NCBI RefSeq assembly: GCF_025909975.1
Contig: NZ_JAPCIO010000004.1
Coordinates: 124,001 to 188,000 of the forward strand
Direction of reading: 5' to 3'
DNA from: Flavobacterium lacisediminis
GTDB lineage: Bacteria > Bacteroidota > Bacteroidia > Flavobacteriales > Flavobacteriaceae
DNA: 64,000 bases
Shown here: positions 9,277-18,456 of the stretch, piece by piece
Layout: each line of letters opens with the position of its first letter
Numbering within the stretch: position 1 is the first letter of the stretch
Translations under genes and position numbers: made by a program
The notes under the pieces: model-generated
Databases searched by the model: none
What the model was told of the DNA's origin: nothing
What the model saw: the letters and a program-made list of their open reading frames with translations, nothing else

Positions 9277-9284
9277 CAAATATA
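9277..9284 (-). promoter_or_regulatory. Promoter -7 element of the coaX operon
   Basis: The minus strand reads TATATTTG, a perfect match to TAnnTTTG, 20 bp upstream of coaX. It lies back to back with the tRNA-Phe promoter. I could not see a clean TTTG -33 box at the right spacing. Confidence 0.6.
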
Positions 9285-9309
9285 CAAATTGATTTTTTTT
9301 ATTATTTGT

Positions 9310-9340
9310 TTTGGAAAATATAAAAATCGTTCTATATTTG
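9310..9340 (+). promoter_or_regulatory. Promoter of tRNA-Phe
   Basis: TTTG at 9310-9313 and TATATTTG at 9333-9340 are separated by 19 bp, matching the Bacteroidota housekeeping promoter (TTTG, about 19-20 bp, TAnnTTTG). The tRNA starts 40 bp downstream. Confidence 0.8.
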
Positions 9341-9379
9341 CACCCGCAATCAACAAGCAGTAATGCTCTAAATTGTAAA

Positions 9380-9452
9380 GGTACCTTAGCTCAGATGGTA
9401 GAGCAATGGACTGAAAATCCATGTGTCCCTGGTTCGATCCCTGGAGGTACCA
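9380..9452 (+). tRNA. tRNA-Phe (GAA)
   Basis: A 73-nt cloverleaf. Acceptor arm GGTACCT pairs with AGGTACC, D-stem GCTC pairs with GAGC, anticodon stem ATGGA pairs with TCCAT around the loop CTGAAAA (anticodon GAA), and the T-loop is TTCGATC. The T-stem (CCTGG with CCTGG) contains one central T-T mismatch. The discriminator base is A at 9452 and CCA is not encoded in full. Confidence 0.96.
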
Positions 9453-9454
9453 CA

Positions 9455-9482
9455 AAAACCACTCAAATGAGTGGTTTTTTTG
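9455..9482. terminator. Terminator after tRNA-Phe, also facing the GHMP kinase gene
   Basis: AAAACCACTC (9455-9464) pairs with GAGTGGTTTT (9469-9478) around a 4-base loop, followed by a T run on the plus strand. A-richness on the left is shorter, so it works best for the tRNA transcript but may also stop the convergent minus-strand transcript. Confidence 0.85.
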
Positions 9483-9506
9483 TTTTGTATTGGTTTGTAA
9501 ATGAAA

Positions 9507-10421
9507 TTACAAAATCATTTCTTCATAGGAAAGTACCACTGGATAACCTTTTTCTTTGAAATATGCTGTAGGATTTTCTTTAGAAATCGCCATTACAAAA
9601 TCGCCGCCCCAAGCTCCTAAGCTTTTTATAATGCCTTTAAAATCTGGGAAAAGTTTTTCTTGAATGGTTTCAATTTCTAGAACATCACTCATTATAATTT
9701 CATGTTTCTCCATTTGTTTGGCAAATTCTTTTCCTTCTTTACAATCTATGGCATCATAAGTAATGGTGTTGATTTTTGAAATCACAGCATTTACATGATG
9801 GTGTTTCGACATATAATTCGCAATTGCCAGTTTGCTGCTTTGTTTCTGATTCAAATACACAAAATGAATGTTTTCTTTGAATGATGGATTAAAATGAATA
9901 GCCTTGAAATGTGGTTTTTCATTTTCTAAATGATAAACTATCGGTGAATTGGATTTCGCACAAGCTATATCATAACCGCTACCTCCAAAACTTTTTTGTA
10001 ATAATTCAAATGCATCAATGTTTAGCCAATCACCAATGCTGTTTATTAATGTTGATGATGTTCCTAAACCCCAAAGACGAGGAAAAGTTAAATGTGTTTC
10101 AATTTCGTATCCTTCTTCCTCTAAAAAAGTTGGATTTTGAACAAAAGCCTGATGTAAAATTTCAATTAAAGTATTTTTTACAGCGGAATTGTTTTCGTCT
10201 GTGATTTTAGTTTTTATTTCTTCAAACGAAATTATGTCTTTAAACCAAATACTTTTATCCGAATCAAAACTTGTCCATTTAATTTGGTTGTTTGTTCCTT
10301 GTTTTACTATTAAACTTTGTCCGAACTTTGTAGGCAATGCTAATGCTTTTGCGCCATCTAAAACAACATATTCGCCAGTTATGAGTAATTTTCCGTTACT
10401 GTAAAAAGTTTGGGTTTCCAT
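9507..10421 (-). CDS. GYDIA-family GHMP kinase (mevalonate-pathway type)
   Basis: A 304-residue GHMP-superfamily kinase. The N terminus ALLITGEYVVLDG-like segment (GKLLITGEYVVLDGAKALA) is the family start, the ATP loop is WGLGTSSTLINS, and FGGSGYDIACA is the signature after which the family is named; GAWGGDFVMA is the C-terminal glycine-rich motif. It overlaps HMG-CoA reductase by one base (TAATG), so they form an operon. Context and fold point to phosphorylation of mevalonate or a phosphomevalonate for isoprenoid synthesis, but the exact substrate cannot be read from sequence. Its 3' end faces the tRNA-Phe terminator. Confidence 0.88.
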   Translation of the reverse strand: METQTFYSNGKLLITGEYVVLDGAKALALPTKFGQSLIVKQGTNNQIKWTSFDSDKSIWFKDIISFEEIKTKITDENNSAVKNTLIEILHQAFVQNPTFLEEEGYEIETHLTFPRLWGLGTSSTLINSIGDWLNIDAFELLQKSFGGSGYDIACAKSNSPIVYHLENEKPHFKAIHFNPSFKENIHFVYLNQKQSSKLAIANYMSKHHHVNAVISKINTITYDAIDCKEGKEFAKQMEKHEIIMSDVLEIETIQEKLFPDFKGIIKSLGAWGGDFVMAISKENPTAYFKEKGYPVVLSYEEMIL

Positions 10422-11737
10422 TAACTTCTAATTTTTTCCAAATAATCAACCACCAAACTATGAGAAATTGTAGTGTTTTTGAAATAATCTAACACTTGTT
10501 GTTTTTCTTCTTTGGTAGCTTTGTGTTGGTTTAAAATATTCATTAAGTGCATTTTCATGTGGCCTTGCTGAATTCCGGTTGTAGTAAGCGAACGTAAAGC
10601 AGCAAAGTTTTGTGCTAAACCAGCAGCGGCAACAATTTGCATTAATTCTTCGGCAGAAGGTTTTCCTAATAATTCCATTGAGAATTTTACTAATGGATGT
10701 AATGAAGTTAAACCTCCTACAGTTCCTAGTGCTAAGGGAATTTCCATCCAAAAAGTAAAAATATCGTTTTCAATTTTCACATGTGATAAACTAGCATATT
10801 GCCCAGATTTACTTGCGTAAGCATGAATTCCAGCTTCAACGGCTCTGAAGTCGTTTCCTGTGGCTAAAACTACGGCGTCGATTCCGTTCATGATGCCTTT
10901 GTTGTGCGTTACTGCTCTGTAAGGTTCTACTTCGGCAATGCGAACTGCTGTTGCGAATTTTTGAGCAAATTCTGCTGAATCGATGTTTTTATCCTCTGAA
11001 AGTTGATCTATCGGACAAGAAACTTCAACACGAACGGTACAATTTGGAACAAAATTGCTCAGAATACTCATTACGATTTGAATATTTTTTTCATCTGAAG
11101 TAAAATCAGCAAATTCATGAGCTTGATTTTCTAATGTTTTAGCAAATTGCTCTAAACACGTATTGATGAAATTCGCACCCATGCTGTCTTTAGTGTTGAA
11201 AGTAGCATGTAGCTGATAATAATTTGGAATTTCGTTGGTTTTATCTCTAAGTTCGATGTCTAAAATTCCGCCACCACGCTTTTGCATGTTTTTGGTGATT
11301 TCTTGAGTATCGTCAAAAAATGTTGGTTTTATTTTATTGAAAAAAGAGGTTAGTTTTTCAGTATTTCCATTGAAAAGAAAGTGTACTTGACCAATTTTTT
11401 CGGTATTGATAATAGTAGCTTTAAAACCACCACGTTCTCCCCAAAATTTCGCCGCTTTTGAAGCAGCCGCTACCACCGAACTTTCTTCGATAGCCATAGG
11501 AATAGTGTAGCTTTTTCCATTAATTATGAAATTTGGAGCTACTCCATAAGGAAGATAAAAGTTGGTTAAGGTGTTTTCGATGAATTCATCATGTAATTTT
11601 TGTAAACTTTCATCGGAATTCCAATATTTTACAATGCTTTGTTTTGCTTCTTCTGGGTTTACGAAGTAGGTATTGGTAATCCAATTTATTTTTTCTTCTT
11701 TAGATAATTTTGAAAAGCCTTTAACATTTTGATTCAT
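10421..11737 (-). CDS. mvaA: Hydroxymethylglutaryl-CoA reductase, class II
   Basis: Makes (or oxidises) mevalonate from HMG-CoA. The protein has 438 residues, the length of class II enzymes. The four catalytic residues known from the Pseudomonas mevalonii enzyme have visible counterparts: Glu in PMAIEESSVVAA, Lys in THNKGIMNGID, Asp in ATGNDFRA, and His in QQGHMKMHLMN. Although the class was first described as degradative, the partner GHMP kinase and the use of the mevalonate route by Flavobacteriaceae suggest a biosynthetic role here. A perfect -7 element is 28 bp upstream. Confidence 0.93.
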   Translation of the reverse strand: MNQNVKGFSKLSKEEKINWITNTYFVNPEEAKQSIVKYWNSDESLQKLHDEFIENTLTNFYLPYGVAPNFIINGKSYTIPMAIEESSVVAAASKAAKFWGERGGFKATIINTEKIGQVHFLFNGNTEKLTSFFNKIKPTFFDDTQEITKNMQKRGGGILDIELRDKTNEIPNYYQLHATFNTKDSMGANFINTCLEQFAKTLENQAHEFADFTSDEKNIQIVMSILSNFVPNCTVRVEVSCPIDQLSEDKNIDSAEFAQKFATAVRIAEVEPYRAVTHNKGIMNGIDAVVLATGNDFRAVEAGIHAYASKSGQYASLSHVKIENDIFTFWMEIPLALGTVGGLTSLHPLVKFSMELLGKPSAEELMQIVAAAGLAQNFAALRSLTTTGIQQGHMKMHLMNILNQHKATKEEKQQVLDYFKNTTISHSLVVDYLEKIRS

Positions 11738-11764
11738 AGCAGTGAATTTGTTTCAAATAGAAGG

Positions 11765-11772
11765 CAAAGATA
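11765..11772 (-). promoter_or_regulatory. Promoter -7 element of the mvaA operon
   Basis: The minus strand reads TATCTTTG, a perfect TAnnTTTG match, 28 bp before the mvaA start and 10 bp after the end of the histidine kinase gene. This implies that mvaA does not rely on read-through from the kinase gene. The -33 box is not obvious. Confidence 0.55.
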
Positions 11773-11781
11773 CTAATTGGA

Positions 11782-14700
11782 TTAATTAGGAAGACTATTT
11801 ATCCATTTAAATAAAGTGGTTTCAAATAAAATTTTATCAATTGGTTTAATAATAAAATCATTCATCCCAACTTCTAAACATTTTTCTTTTTCACCCGTTA
11901 TAATTCCTGCGGTAATGGCGATAATAATAGTGTTTGGATTTGTTTTTCTTATCTCAGTTGATGCTTCGTAGCCATTCATTATTGGCATTTGAATGTCCAT
12001 AAAAATAATATCAGGTTTGTTTTCTAATGCTAAATCAACTGCTTCTTGACCATTTCTTGCTTCATAAATGATGCAATTTGGCACTCTGTTTAATATTAGA
12101 GTTTTGGTCAACAACATATTTATTTTGTTGTCATCTACAATTAAAATTTTAGCAGTGTTATATAAAACCTCTTGCTTGTTAGAAGGAATTGGTTGTTTTT
12201 TTTCTGAATTATTTCGGTTTAAATAATTCTGTAAAGCATCATGTTTTATTGGTTTTATAATGCTTTGTACGTTTTTATTGGTTCCAATTTCATTAAATTT
12301 CGAATTAGAATTTTGCATTACAATTATGGATATGGAAGTCAATTCATTTAACTCCTTTAGGATGTTAATTGTTGTTTTTTCAGATAAATATTCTAAATCT
12401 AAAAGCAATAAATCGTAATTATTTTTGGAAATAAAAGCAGCAATGTTTTCTAAGTCATTTTGATAAACATCAGCATCGATAGTGAAGCTTTGCAACATAT
12501 TTTGGATTAATGACGCTACCAATTGATTGTCCTCAATAATTAAAGCTTTTTTAAAGTTGTGCTTATTAGTATTTAAATGGTTGTTACAAAATTCTGATTT
12601 TAAGTCTAATTCAAAACTAAAAGTAGAACCAATATTAGGTTCACTATCAATCTCTAATTTACTGTTCATTAATTTAAGAAGACTGTTCGTAATGGTTAAT
12701 CCAAGTCCAGTTCCTCCATAATTTCGTGTTGTAGAATTGTCTTCTTGTGTAAAAGCTTCTAGAATTTTTTTCTTGTTTCCTTTTTTGATTCCAATACCCG
12801 TATCTTTAACACTAAATTTGATTTTTGATGAGGTGTCGTTAATATTGGTAGACGAAACTTCTAATTCGATTTGTCCATTTTGAGTAAATTTAATAGCGTT
12901 GTTAAGTAAATTTTGTAAAATTTGTTTCAATCTAATTTCATCTACCCAAATAGCGCAATGTACTTCTTTGTGAATATTAACAATGAGTTCTAAATTTTTC
13001 TGATGCGCCATGAATTTCATCATATCCACACATTGATTAATGACGGCATGCAAACTTGTTTTTTCGTTATCAATAATTAATTTTCCAGCTTCAATTTTAG
13101 AAATATCCAAAATATCATTTACTACATCTAATAAGGTAGAAGCGGATTGATTAACGGTTTCTAAATGTTGCTTTTGAATTTCGGTTAAATTAGAACCTAA
13201 TAACAAATTACTAAATCCGATAATTCCGTTTAATGGGGTTCGTATTTCATGACTCATATTAGCCAAGAATTCTGATTTTGCTTTGTTGGAAGATTCGGCT
13301 AATTCTTTTGCAATTACTGCTTCTTCAGCTACTTTTCTTTCGGTAATGTCAATTAACACACCTTCAATATAGGCTACTTCGTTGTTTATGATGATTCCTT
13401 CTCCGTATTCTTCAACCCATACATATGATCCGTCTTTTTTTCTAATTCGACAGGTTACTTTGTAAGGTTTTCTCTTTTGTAAAGCTTCGTCAATAATGAG
13501 TCTTAATTTTTCTTCTTCTTCAGGGTGATAAAGATCAAGTAATGAAATTTTATTACTCATAAAATCATCACGATGATATCCGGTAAGTTTTTCAATTTCG
13601 TCATTTAAATAGACTTTTGTTCTTGCTTCATCGTATTTAACTAAAAAAACAGAAGCAGGAATATTATTGGCTAATAGTCTAAATTTTTCTTCACTTTCAG
13701 CAATTGCTTTTTCATTGTTAATTCTTATAATCGTTGAAGAAATATTGTTTGAAAGCGTAAGAAGAATATTGATTTCTTCATCTGTCCAAATGCGTTCATT
13801 TTTACAATCATCAAAGCCAATGAAACCAATGAAAGTTTCCTTATCGAAAAGAGGAATTATTAAAATAGAAACAATGTTTTGGTCTATTAATAAATCTTTA
13901 AAGTTGCTTTCAGTAATATTCTTTGTTAAATTTATATAAGGTTTTTTACTTAAAATAATTTGCATAAAATCTGAAAATGCCTCGTGCGGTATATTTTGAA
14001 GTTCTGGATTGTCTATTTCTGCTAAATCAGTTTCTGAAACCCATTCAAAACGTTGGCTCATTAAATTTGTTTTGATGTCATTTTCAAAATAATATAGACG
14101 ATCTACTTTTAATACTTTACCTATTTGTTCAATTGAAGCATCAAAAATCTGGTCTTTATCTTTGTGAATTAAAAGGTTACTGGTTACGTTTGCAATTGCA
14201 GTTAAAATTTCATTTTTATAAATGATTTGATTTTCTGCGTTTTTCCTTTTTGTTGTTTCAATTGCAAGCGCTATGATTTCGGCAACTGTTTTACAAAAAT
14301 TGATGTCTTCATTTGTCCAATATCTATTCTCGTGAGTTGCTTCTAAACATAAAATGTTATTTAAATCTCCACCTATATATATTGGAATGTCTAACAATGA
14401 TTTGATATCGTATTTAGGAAAATATTCTGTTGTAAATTCCTTTAAAGAGTCTTCTTTATAAACATTTGAAGCAATAATAATAGGTTGAGATTCAATATTA
14501 GAAATGTAAGTACTAATGTTTGTTTTAGGAATTGATAAGTCTGCATAGTGTTTATCTTCGCTATGAACGTAAATATTTTTTAAATCGATACTGTCATCTT
14601 TGAAGTCCCATAATGCAACACGATCAATTTTTAATCCTATTGCTGTTTCTTTACAAATATGTCTGATTAAAGCCTCTAAGTCTGGAAAAGTTAAGAAGTT

Positions 14701-16122
14701 TAATGTAGATAGTTTATTGGAAATAGAGTTTAATCTACTAATTTCTTCAATTCGTTTATGCTCTTCTAGTTCAATAAGCTTTGTAGAAGTTATGTCTCTA
14801 ATAATACAAGAAAAGCCAGAAACTGTATCGTTTTCATCTCTTTTTATAGTTACTTTTTGTGATACCCAAATTTCTTCACCATTTTTTTTAATTACTGGAA
14901 ATTCTAATATGTCAAATTCATCTGTTTCAGAAATAGAATCCACATAAAATTTCGAAACAGTATTTTTAAAGTCCTCTCTAATAAAATCGCTAAAGTGTCT
15001 GCCTAAAAGTTCTTCTAATCGATAGCCTAATGTTTGAATTGAAAATTTGTTAGCATAAATAATATTACCATATCGATCACTTTCATAAATAATGTCTTTA
15101 GCATTTTGAATCAAACTAGCATATTTTGTTTCTAAACTAATTTTTGAAGTTACATCCTGACCTGTAGCAACATAGGTGTTGTTAGTATGTTTGAAATCAG
15201 TCCATTGAATAAACTTGTATTCTCCATTTTTACATTTTAATTTTCTAAAGTATACTGAATTTGGTTTGAATTTATTTGAATAATCTCCAGATTCAAATTC
15301 TGAGTCTTCGGTTAATGACCAAAACCCCTTTCCTAAAACTTCTTCGGGGGTATATCCTAAGATTTTAGTTATAGAATCATTACAATATTGAACATTGCCT
15401 AAGTTGTCTGCAGCAATAATGATAGAGTTAGTATTGTTAATTATATCTTGAGTGAAAATTAATCTTTCATTGGCTTTTATGTTTCTAATTATTTGGCCTA
15501 GATGAATTACTAAAATGATAAAAAGAGCATTGATAAGAGTTACAATACTTGAAATTTCATTTTGTTTAAATAAGGTTAAGAGAAATAATAAAATAAAATT
15601 TACTCCTATAAATATCAAATATGTTGTAAACCTATTAAAAATTGCAAAAGCAAAAAACAGCAACAATAAATATTTTGAAAACAACAAGAAGCTAATGCTT
15701 TCTGTAAAAAAACCATAAATGACAGAAGAAAGTAGTAAGTAAAAGCAAACTCTGAAAATACTATAGCTATATTTTGCTATTTCTTTTTTAGATGTTATTA
15801 TAAAAACGAAAACACAAAAAGTGCCAATAAGAAATTCAAAATAAGAGTTAACGCTTTTCGATTCATTAAAAATCAAATAGAATAATTCTGCAACAGGAAA
15901 AATCAATCCGAGATATAAAAAATAATAACGATATTGAGCATTCGAATGGTGATTTAATGTACTACGTAAAGTACGAAAATCAATATTTGAGGACTTTAAT
16001 TGAAAATTAAAGAAAAGTCCAAAAATCGATAGCAACACACATAAATAAATTAAAACATACAAATTGGCAACAGCTATGTTGTTGGATAAAAAAAAGAATC
16101 CATTTTGTAGGGGTATTGCCAT
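11782..16122 (-). CDS. Large membrane hybrid histidine kinase with PAS/GAF sensors and two receiver domains
   Basis: A 1446-residue signalling protein. About seven membrane helices fill residues 14-214. They are followed by PAS (about 222-328), PAS (332-445), two GAF domains (about 470-625 and 640-795), a third PAS with PAC motif (about 800-920), a HisKA domain with NMSHEIRTPLNG and phospho-acceptor His958, an HATPase domain with NLLNNAIKF, DTGIGI and GGTGLGL boxes, and two receivers. The first receiver has LLLLDLEYL and IIKPI; the second has IFMDIQMPIMNGY with Asp1376 and IIKPID. No DNA-binding domain is attached and no response regulator gene adjoins it, so phosphotransfer must continue elsewhere. 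The ligand is unknown. Confidence 0.92.
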   Translation of the reverse strand: MAIPLQNGFFFLSNNIAVANLYVLIYLCVLLSIFGLFFNFQLKSSNIDFRTLRSTLNHHSNAQYRYYFLYLGLIFPVAELFYLIFNESKSVNSYFEFLIGTFCVFVFIITSKKEIAKYSYSIFRVCFYLLLSSVIYGFFTESISFLLFSKYLLLLFFAFAIFNRFTTYLIFIGVNFILLFLLTLFKQNEISSIVTLINALFIILVIHLGQIIRNIKANERLIFTQDIINNTNSIIIAADNLGNVQYCNDSITKILGYTPEEVLGKGFWSLTEDSEFESGDYSNKFKPNSVYFRKLKCKNGEYKFIQWTDFKHTNNTYVATGQDVTSKISLETKYASLIQNAKDIIYESDRYGNIIYANKFSIQTLGYRLEELLGRHFSDFIREDFKNTVSKFYVDSISETDEFDILEFPVIKKNGEEIWVSQKVTIKRDENDTVSGFSCIIRDITSTKLIELEEHKRIEEISRLNSISNKLSTLNFLTFPDLEALIRHICKETAIGLKIDRVALWDFKDDSIDLKNIYVHSEDKHYADLSIPKTNISTYISNIESQPIIIASNVYKEDSLKEFTTEYFPKYDIKSLLDIPIYIGGDLNNILCLEATHENRYWTNEDINFCKTVAEIIALAIETTKRKNAENQIIYKNEILTAIANVTSNLLIHKDKDQIFDASIEQIGKVLKVDRLYYFENDIKTNLMSQRFEWVSETDLAEIDNPELQNIPHEAFSDFMQIILSKKPYINLTKNITESNFKDLLIDQNIVSILIIPLFDKETFIGFIGFDDCKNERIWTDEEINILLTLSNNISSTIIRINNEKAIAESEEKFRLLANNIPASVFLVKYDEARTKVYLNDEIEKLTGYHRDDFMSNKISLLDLYHPEEEEKLRLIIDEALQKRKPYKVTCRIRKKDGSYVWVEEYGEGIIINNEVAYIEGVLIDITERKVAEEAVIAKELAESSNKAKSEFLANMSHEIRTPLNGIIGFSNLLLGSNLTEIQKQHLETVNQSASTLLDVVNDILDISKIEAGKLIIDNEKTSLHAVINQCVDMMKFMAHQKNLELIVNIHKEVHCAIWVDEIRLKQILQNLLNNAIKFTQNGQIELEVSSTNINDTSSKIKFSVKDTGIGIKKGNKKKILEAFTQEDNSTTRNYGGTGLGLTITNSLLKLMNSKLEIDSEPNIGSTFSFELDLKSEFCNNHLNTNKHNFKKALIIEDNQLVASLIQNMLQSFTIDADVYQNDLENIAAFISKNNYDLLLLDLEYLSEKTTINILKELNELTSISIIVMQNSNSKFNEIGTNKNVQSIIKPIKHDALQNYLNRNNSEKKQPIPSNKQEVLYNTAKILIVDDNKINMLLTKTLILNRVPNCIIYEARNGQEAVDLALENKPDIIFMDIQMPIMNGYEASTEIRKTNPNTIIIAITAGIITGEKEKCLEVGMNDFIIKPIDKILFETTLFKWINSLPN

Positions 16123-16258
16123 TTATTTGTGTTACGGTTTCAATCATAAATGTAATTAAATATTTTTAAAAAATCAAAATCTTTATTAAATGAAGTTAAA
16201 ATTATGGTTAATTCATATATTTTCACTAAAATTGGGGGTTTTTTAAGAACATAATATT

Positions 16259-18430
16259 ATGAAAAAATACAGTTTAGCAGTATTGCTTTTTGTAGTGAGC
16301 TCATTATCAGTAGTAGCTCAACAAAAAATTACTTTAGAAGAAATTTGGGGCGGTGCCTTCAGAACTAAAGGAATGGACGCTTTAAGTGCCATGAAGAACA
16401 CCAACCAATACACAGTCTTAAATTTTGATAGAAGCACTAAAAGCTATCAAATTGACTTGTATGATTTTGCAACTTTAGAAAAAGTAAGTACACTTTTTGA
16501 TACCAAAAATCATGCAGAAGTAAAGTCAATTGACAGTTATTCTTTTGATAAAAATGAGAAAAAGATTTTGATTGCAACGAATTCAAATCCTATTTTCCGT
16601 CATTCTTTCACTGCCGAATACTTTATTTACGATATTCCTTCAAAAACGGTAAGTAGTTTTACAGCTAATGCGATTCAAGAGCCAACATTTAGCGCAGACG
16701 GAACCAAAATTGCATATGCTTTTGAAAACAATTTATATGTACATGATATGGTTTCGGGAGCTAAAATTCAAATTACTAATGATGGTAAAAAGAACAAAAT
16801 CATTAATGGTATTACGGATTGGGTTTATGAAGAAGAATTTGCATTCGTAAAAGCATATGATTGGAATGTAACAGGAACTAAAATTGCGTACATCAAATTT
16901 GATGAAACCGAAGTGCCAGAATTTTCAATGGATATGTACAACGAAGGATTATATCCAACACAAACGGTTTTCAAATATCCAAAAGCGGGTGAGAAAAATG
17001 CAATCGTTTCTTTGCATATTTTTGATTTAAAATCGGGAACTACTAAGAAAATCAACTTGGGAGATTACAAAGATTTTTATATTCCAAGAATCAAATGGAC
17101 GAATGACGCGGCTACTTTAAGCGTTCAAGTAATGAATCGTCACCAAAACAATTTAGACTTACATTTTGTAGATGCTAACGCAGGAACTACAAAAATTGTT
17201 TTAAACGAAAAAGACGCAGCTTATGTTGATGTTACCGATAACTTAACTTTCTTAAAAGACAATAGTTTCATTTGGACATCAGAAAAAGATGGTTTCAATC
17301 ATATTTATCACTACGACAGAGCTGGTAAATTGAAAAAACAAATTACTTCTGGAAAGTGGGAAGTAACTAATTATTACGGATTTGATGAAAAATCTGGAAT
17401 GGTTTATTATCAATCGGTAGAAAATGGTTCTATCAACAGAGACGTTTATGCTATTAAAGTAGACGGAAAATCAAAAGTGAGATTGTCTTCTAAAAAAGGA
17501 ACTAATTCAGCAACATTCAGCCCGAATTTTCAATTCTTCATCAATACACATTCAAGTGCGACTTCTGCACCAATGTATACTTTAAACGATTCAAAAACAG
17601 GAGCAGTAGTTAAAACAATTGTTTCTAATGAAGCGGTTGAAACTAAATTAGCAAAATATGATGTAACTCCAAAAGAGTTTTTCGTATTAACTACAGAAAA
17701 AGGTCACCAATTAAACGCTTGGATGATTAAACCGAAAAACTTTGATGCGACTAAGAAATACCCGGTTTTCATGTTTCAATATTCAGGTCCAGGTTCACAA
17801 CAAGTTGCAAACACTTGGAACGGAAGTAATGATTATTGGTTTATGATGTTAGCACAACAAGGTTATATTGTAGCTTGTGTTGACGGAAGAGGAACAGGTT
17901 TCAAAGGAGCTGCTTTCAAAAAATGTACACAAAAAGAATTAGGAAAATACGAAGTTGAAGATCAAATCGATGCAGCTAAAGTAATTGGAAAATACAACTA
18001 CGTTGACGCTTCAAGAATCGGGATTTTTGGATGGAGTTATGGCGGATTTATGTCGTCTAACTGTTTGTTCCAAGGTGCTGATGTATTCAAAATGGCAATC
18101 GCAGTAGCTCCAGTAACTTCTTGGAGATATTACGATAGTATTTACACAGAGCGTTACATGCAAACTCCTCAAGAAAACGCAAGTGGTTACGATAACAACT
18201 CTCCAATTAATCACGTAAGTAAATTAAAAGGAAACTTCTTTTTAATCCACGGAACAGCTGATGATAATGTACATGTGCAAAATACAATGAAAATGGTGGA
18301 AGCATTAGTTCAAGCTAACAAGCAATTTGATTGGGCAATTTATCCAGATAAAAATCATGGAATTTACGGCGGTAAAACACGCTTACAATTGTACACAAAA
18401 ATGACGAATTACATCAAAGAAAAATTATAA
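16259..18430 (+). CDS. Dipeptidyl peptidase IV (S9B family)
   Basis: Exported serine peptidase that removes X-Pro (and X-Ala) dipeptides from N termini. The protein has 723 residues with a signal peptide (cut near SVVAQ), a beta-propeller, and a C-terminal alpha/beta-hydrolase. The double-Glu motif that binds the substrate amino terminus is visible as DWVYEEEF. The catalytic triad can be placed: Ser593 in GWSYGG, Asp668/Asp669 in TADDNVH, and His700 in KNHGIYG. It is 26 bp upstream of the first peptide transporter gene on the same strand, which suggests that released dipeptides are taken up by the products of the following genes. Confidence 0.95.
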   Translation: MKKYSLAVLLFVVSSLSVVAQQKITLEEIWGGAFRTKGMDALSAMKNTNQYTVLNFDRSTKSYQIDLYDFATLEKVSTLFDTKNHAEVKSIDSYSFDKNEKKILIATNSNPIFRHSFTAEYFIYDIPSKTVSSFTANAIQEPTFSADGTKIAYAFENNLYVHDMVSGAKIQITNDGKKNKIINGITDWVYEEEFAFVKAYDWNVTGTKIAYIKFDETEVPEFSMDMYNEGLYPTQTVFKYPKAGEKNAIVSLHIFDLKSGTTKKINLGDYKDFYIPRIKWTNDAATLSVQVMNRHQNNLDLHFVDANAGTTKIVLNEKDAAYVDVTDNLTFLKDNSFIWTSEKDGFNHIYHYDRAGKLKKQITSGKWEVTNYYGFDEKSGMVYYQSVENGSINRDVYAIKVDGKSKVRLSSKKGTNSATFSPNFQFFINTHSSATSAPMYTLNDSKTGAVVKTIVSNEAVETKLAKYDVTPKEFFVLTTEKGHQLNAWMIKPKNFDATKKYPVFMFQYSGPGSQQVANTWNGSNDYWFMMLAQQGYIVACVDGRGTGFKGAAFKKCTQKELGKYEVEDQIDAAKVIGKYNYVDASRIGIFGWSYGGFMSSNCLFQGADVFKMAIAVAPVTSWRYYDSIYTERYMQTPQENASGYDNNSPINHVSKLKGNFFLIHGTADDNVHVQNTMKMVEALVQANKQFDWAIYPDKNHGIYGGKTRLQLYTKMTNYIKEKL

Positions 18431-18456
18431 TAAACCAATAAACTAAAACAAATTAT

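Noticed and set aside
9380..9452. tRNA-Phe as an attachment site of an integrated element
   Set aside because: No integrase, no repeated tRNA 3' end and no foreign-looking DNA follow; the next genes are mevalonate-pathway genes.
9311..9559. A protein-coding frame across the tRNA-Phe gene
   Set aside because: It spans a perfect tRNA, its promoter and a terminator, so the open frame is incidental.
14600..14947. Plus-strand frames inside the histidine kinase gene
   Set aside because: They run antisense to well-defined sensor domains, have no promoter or family resemblance, and are best seen as shadows of the real gene.
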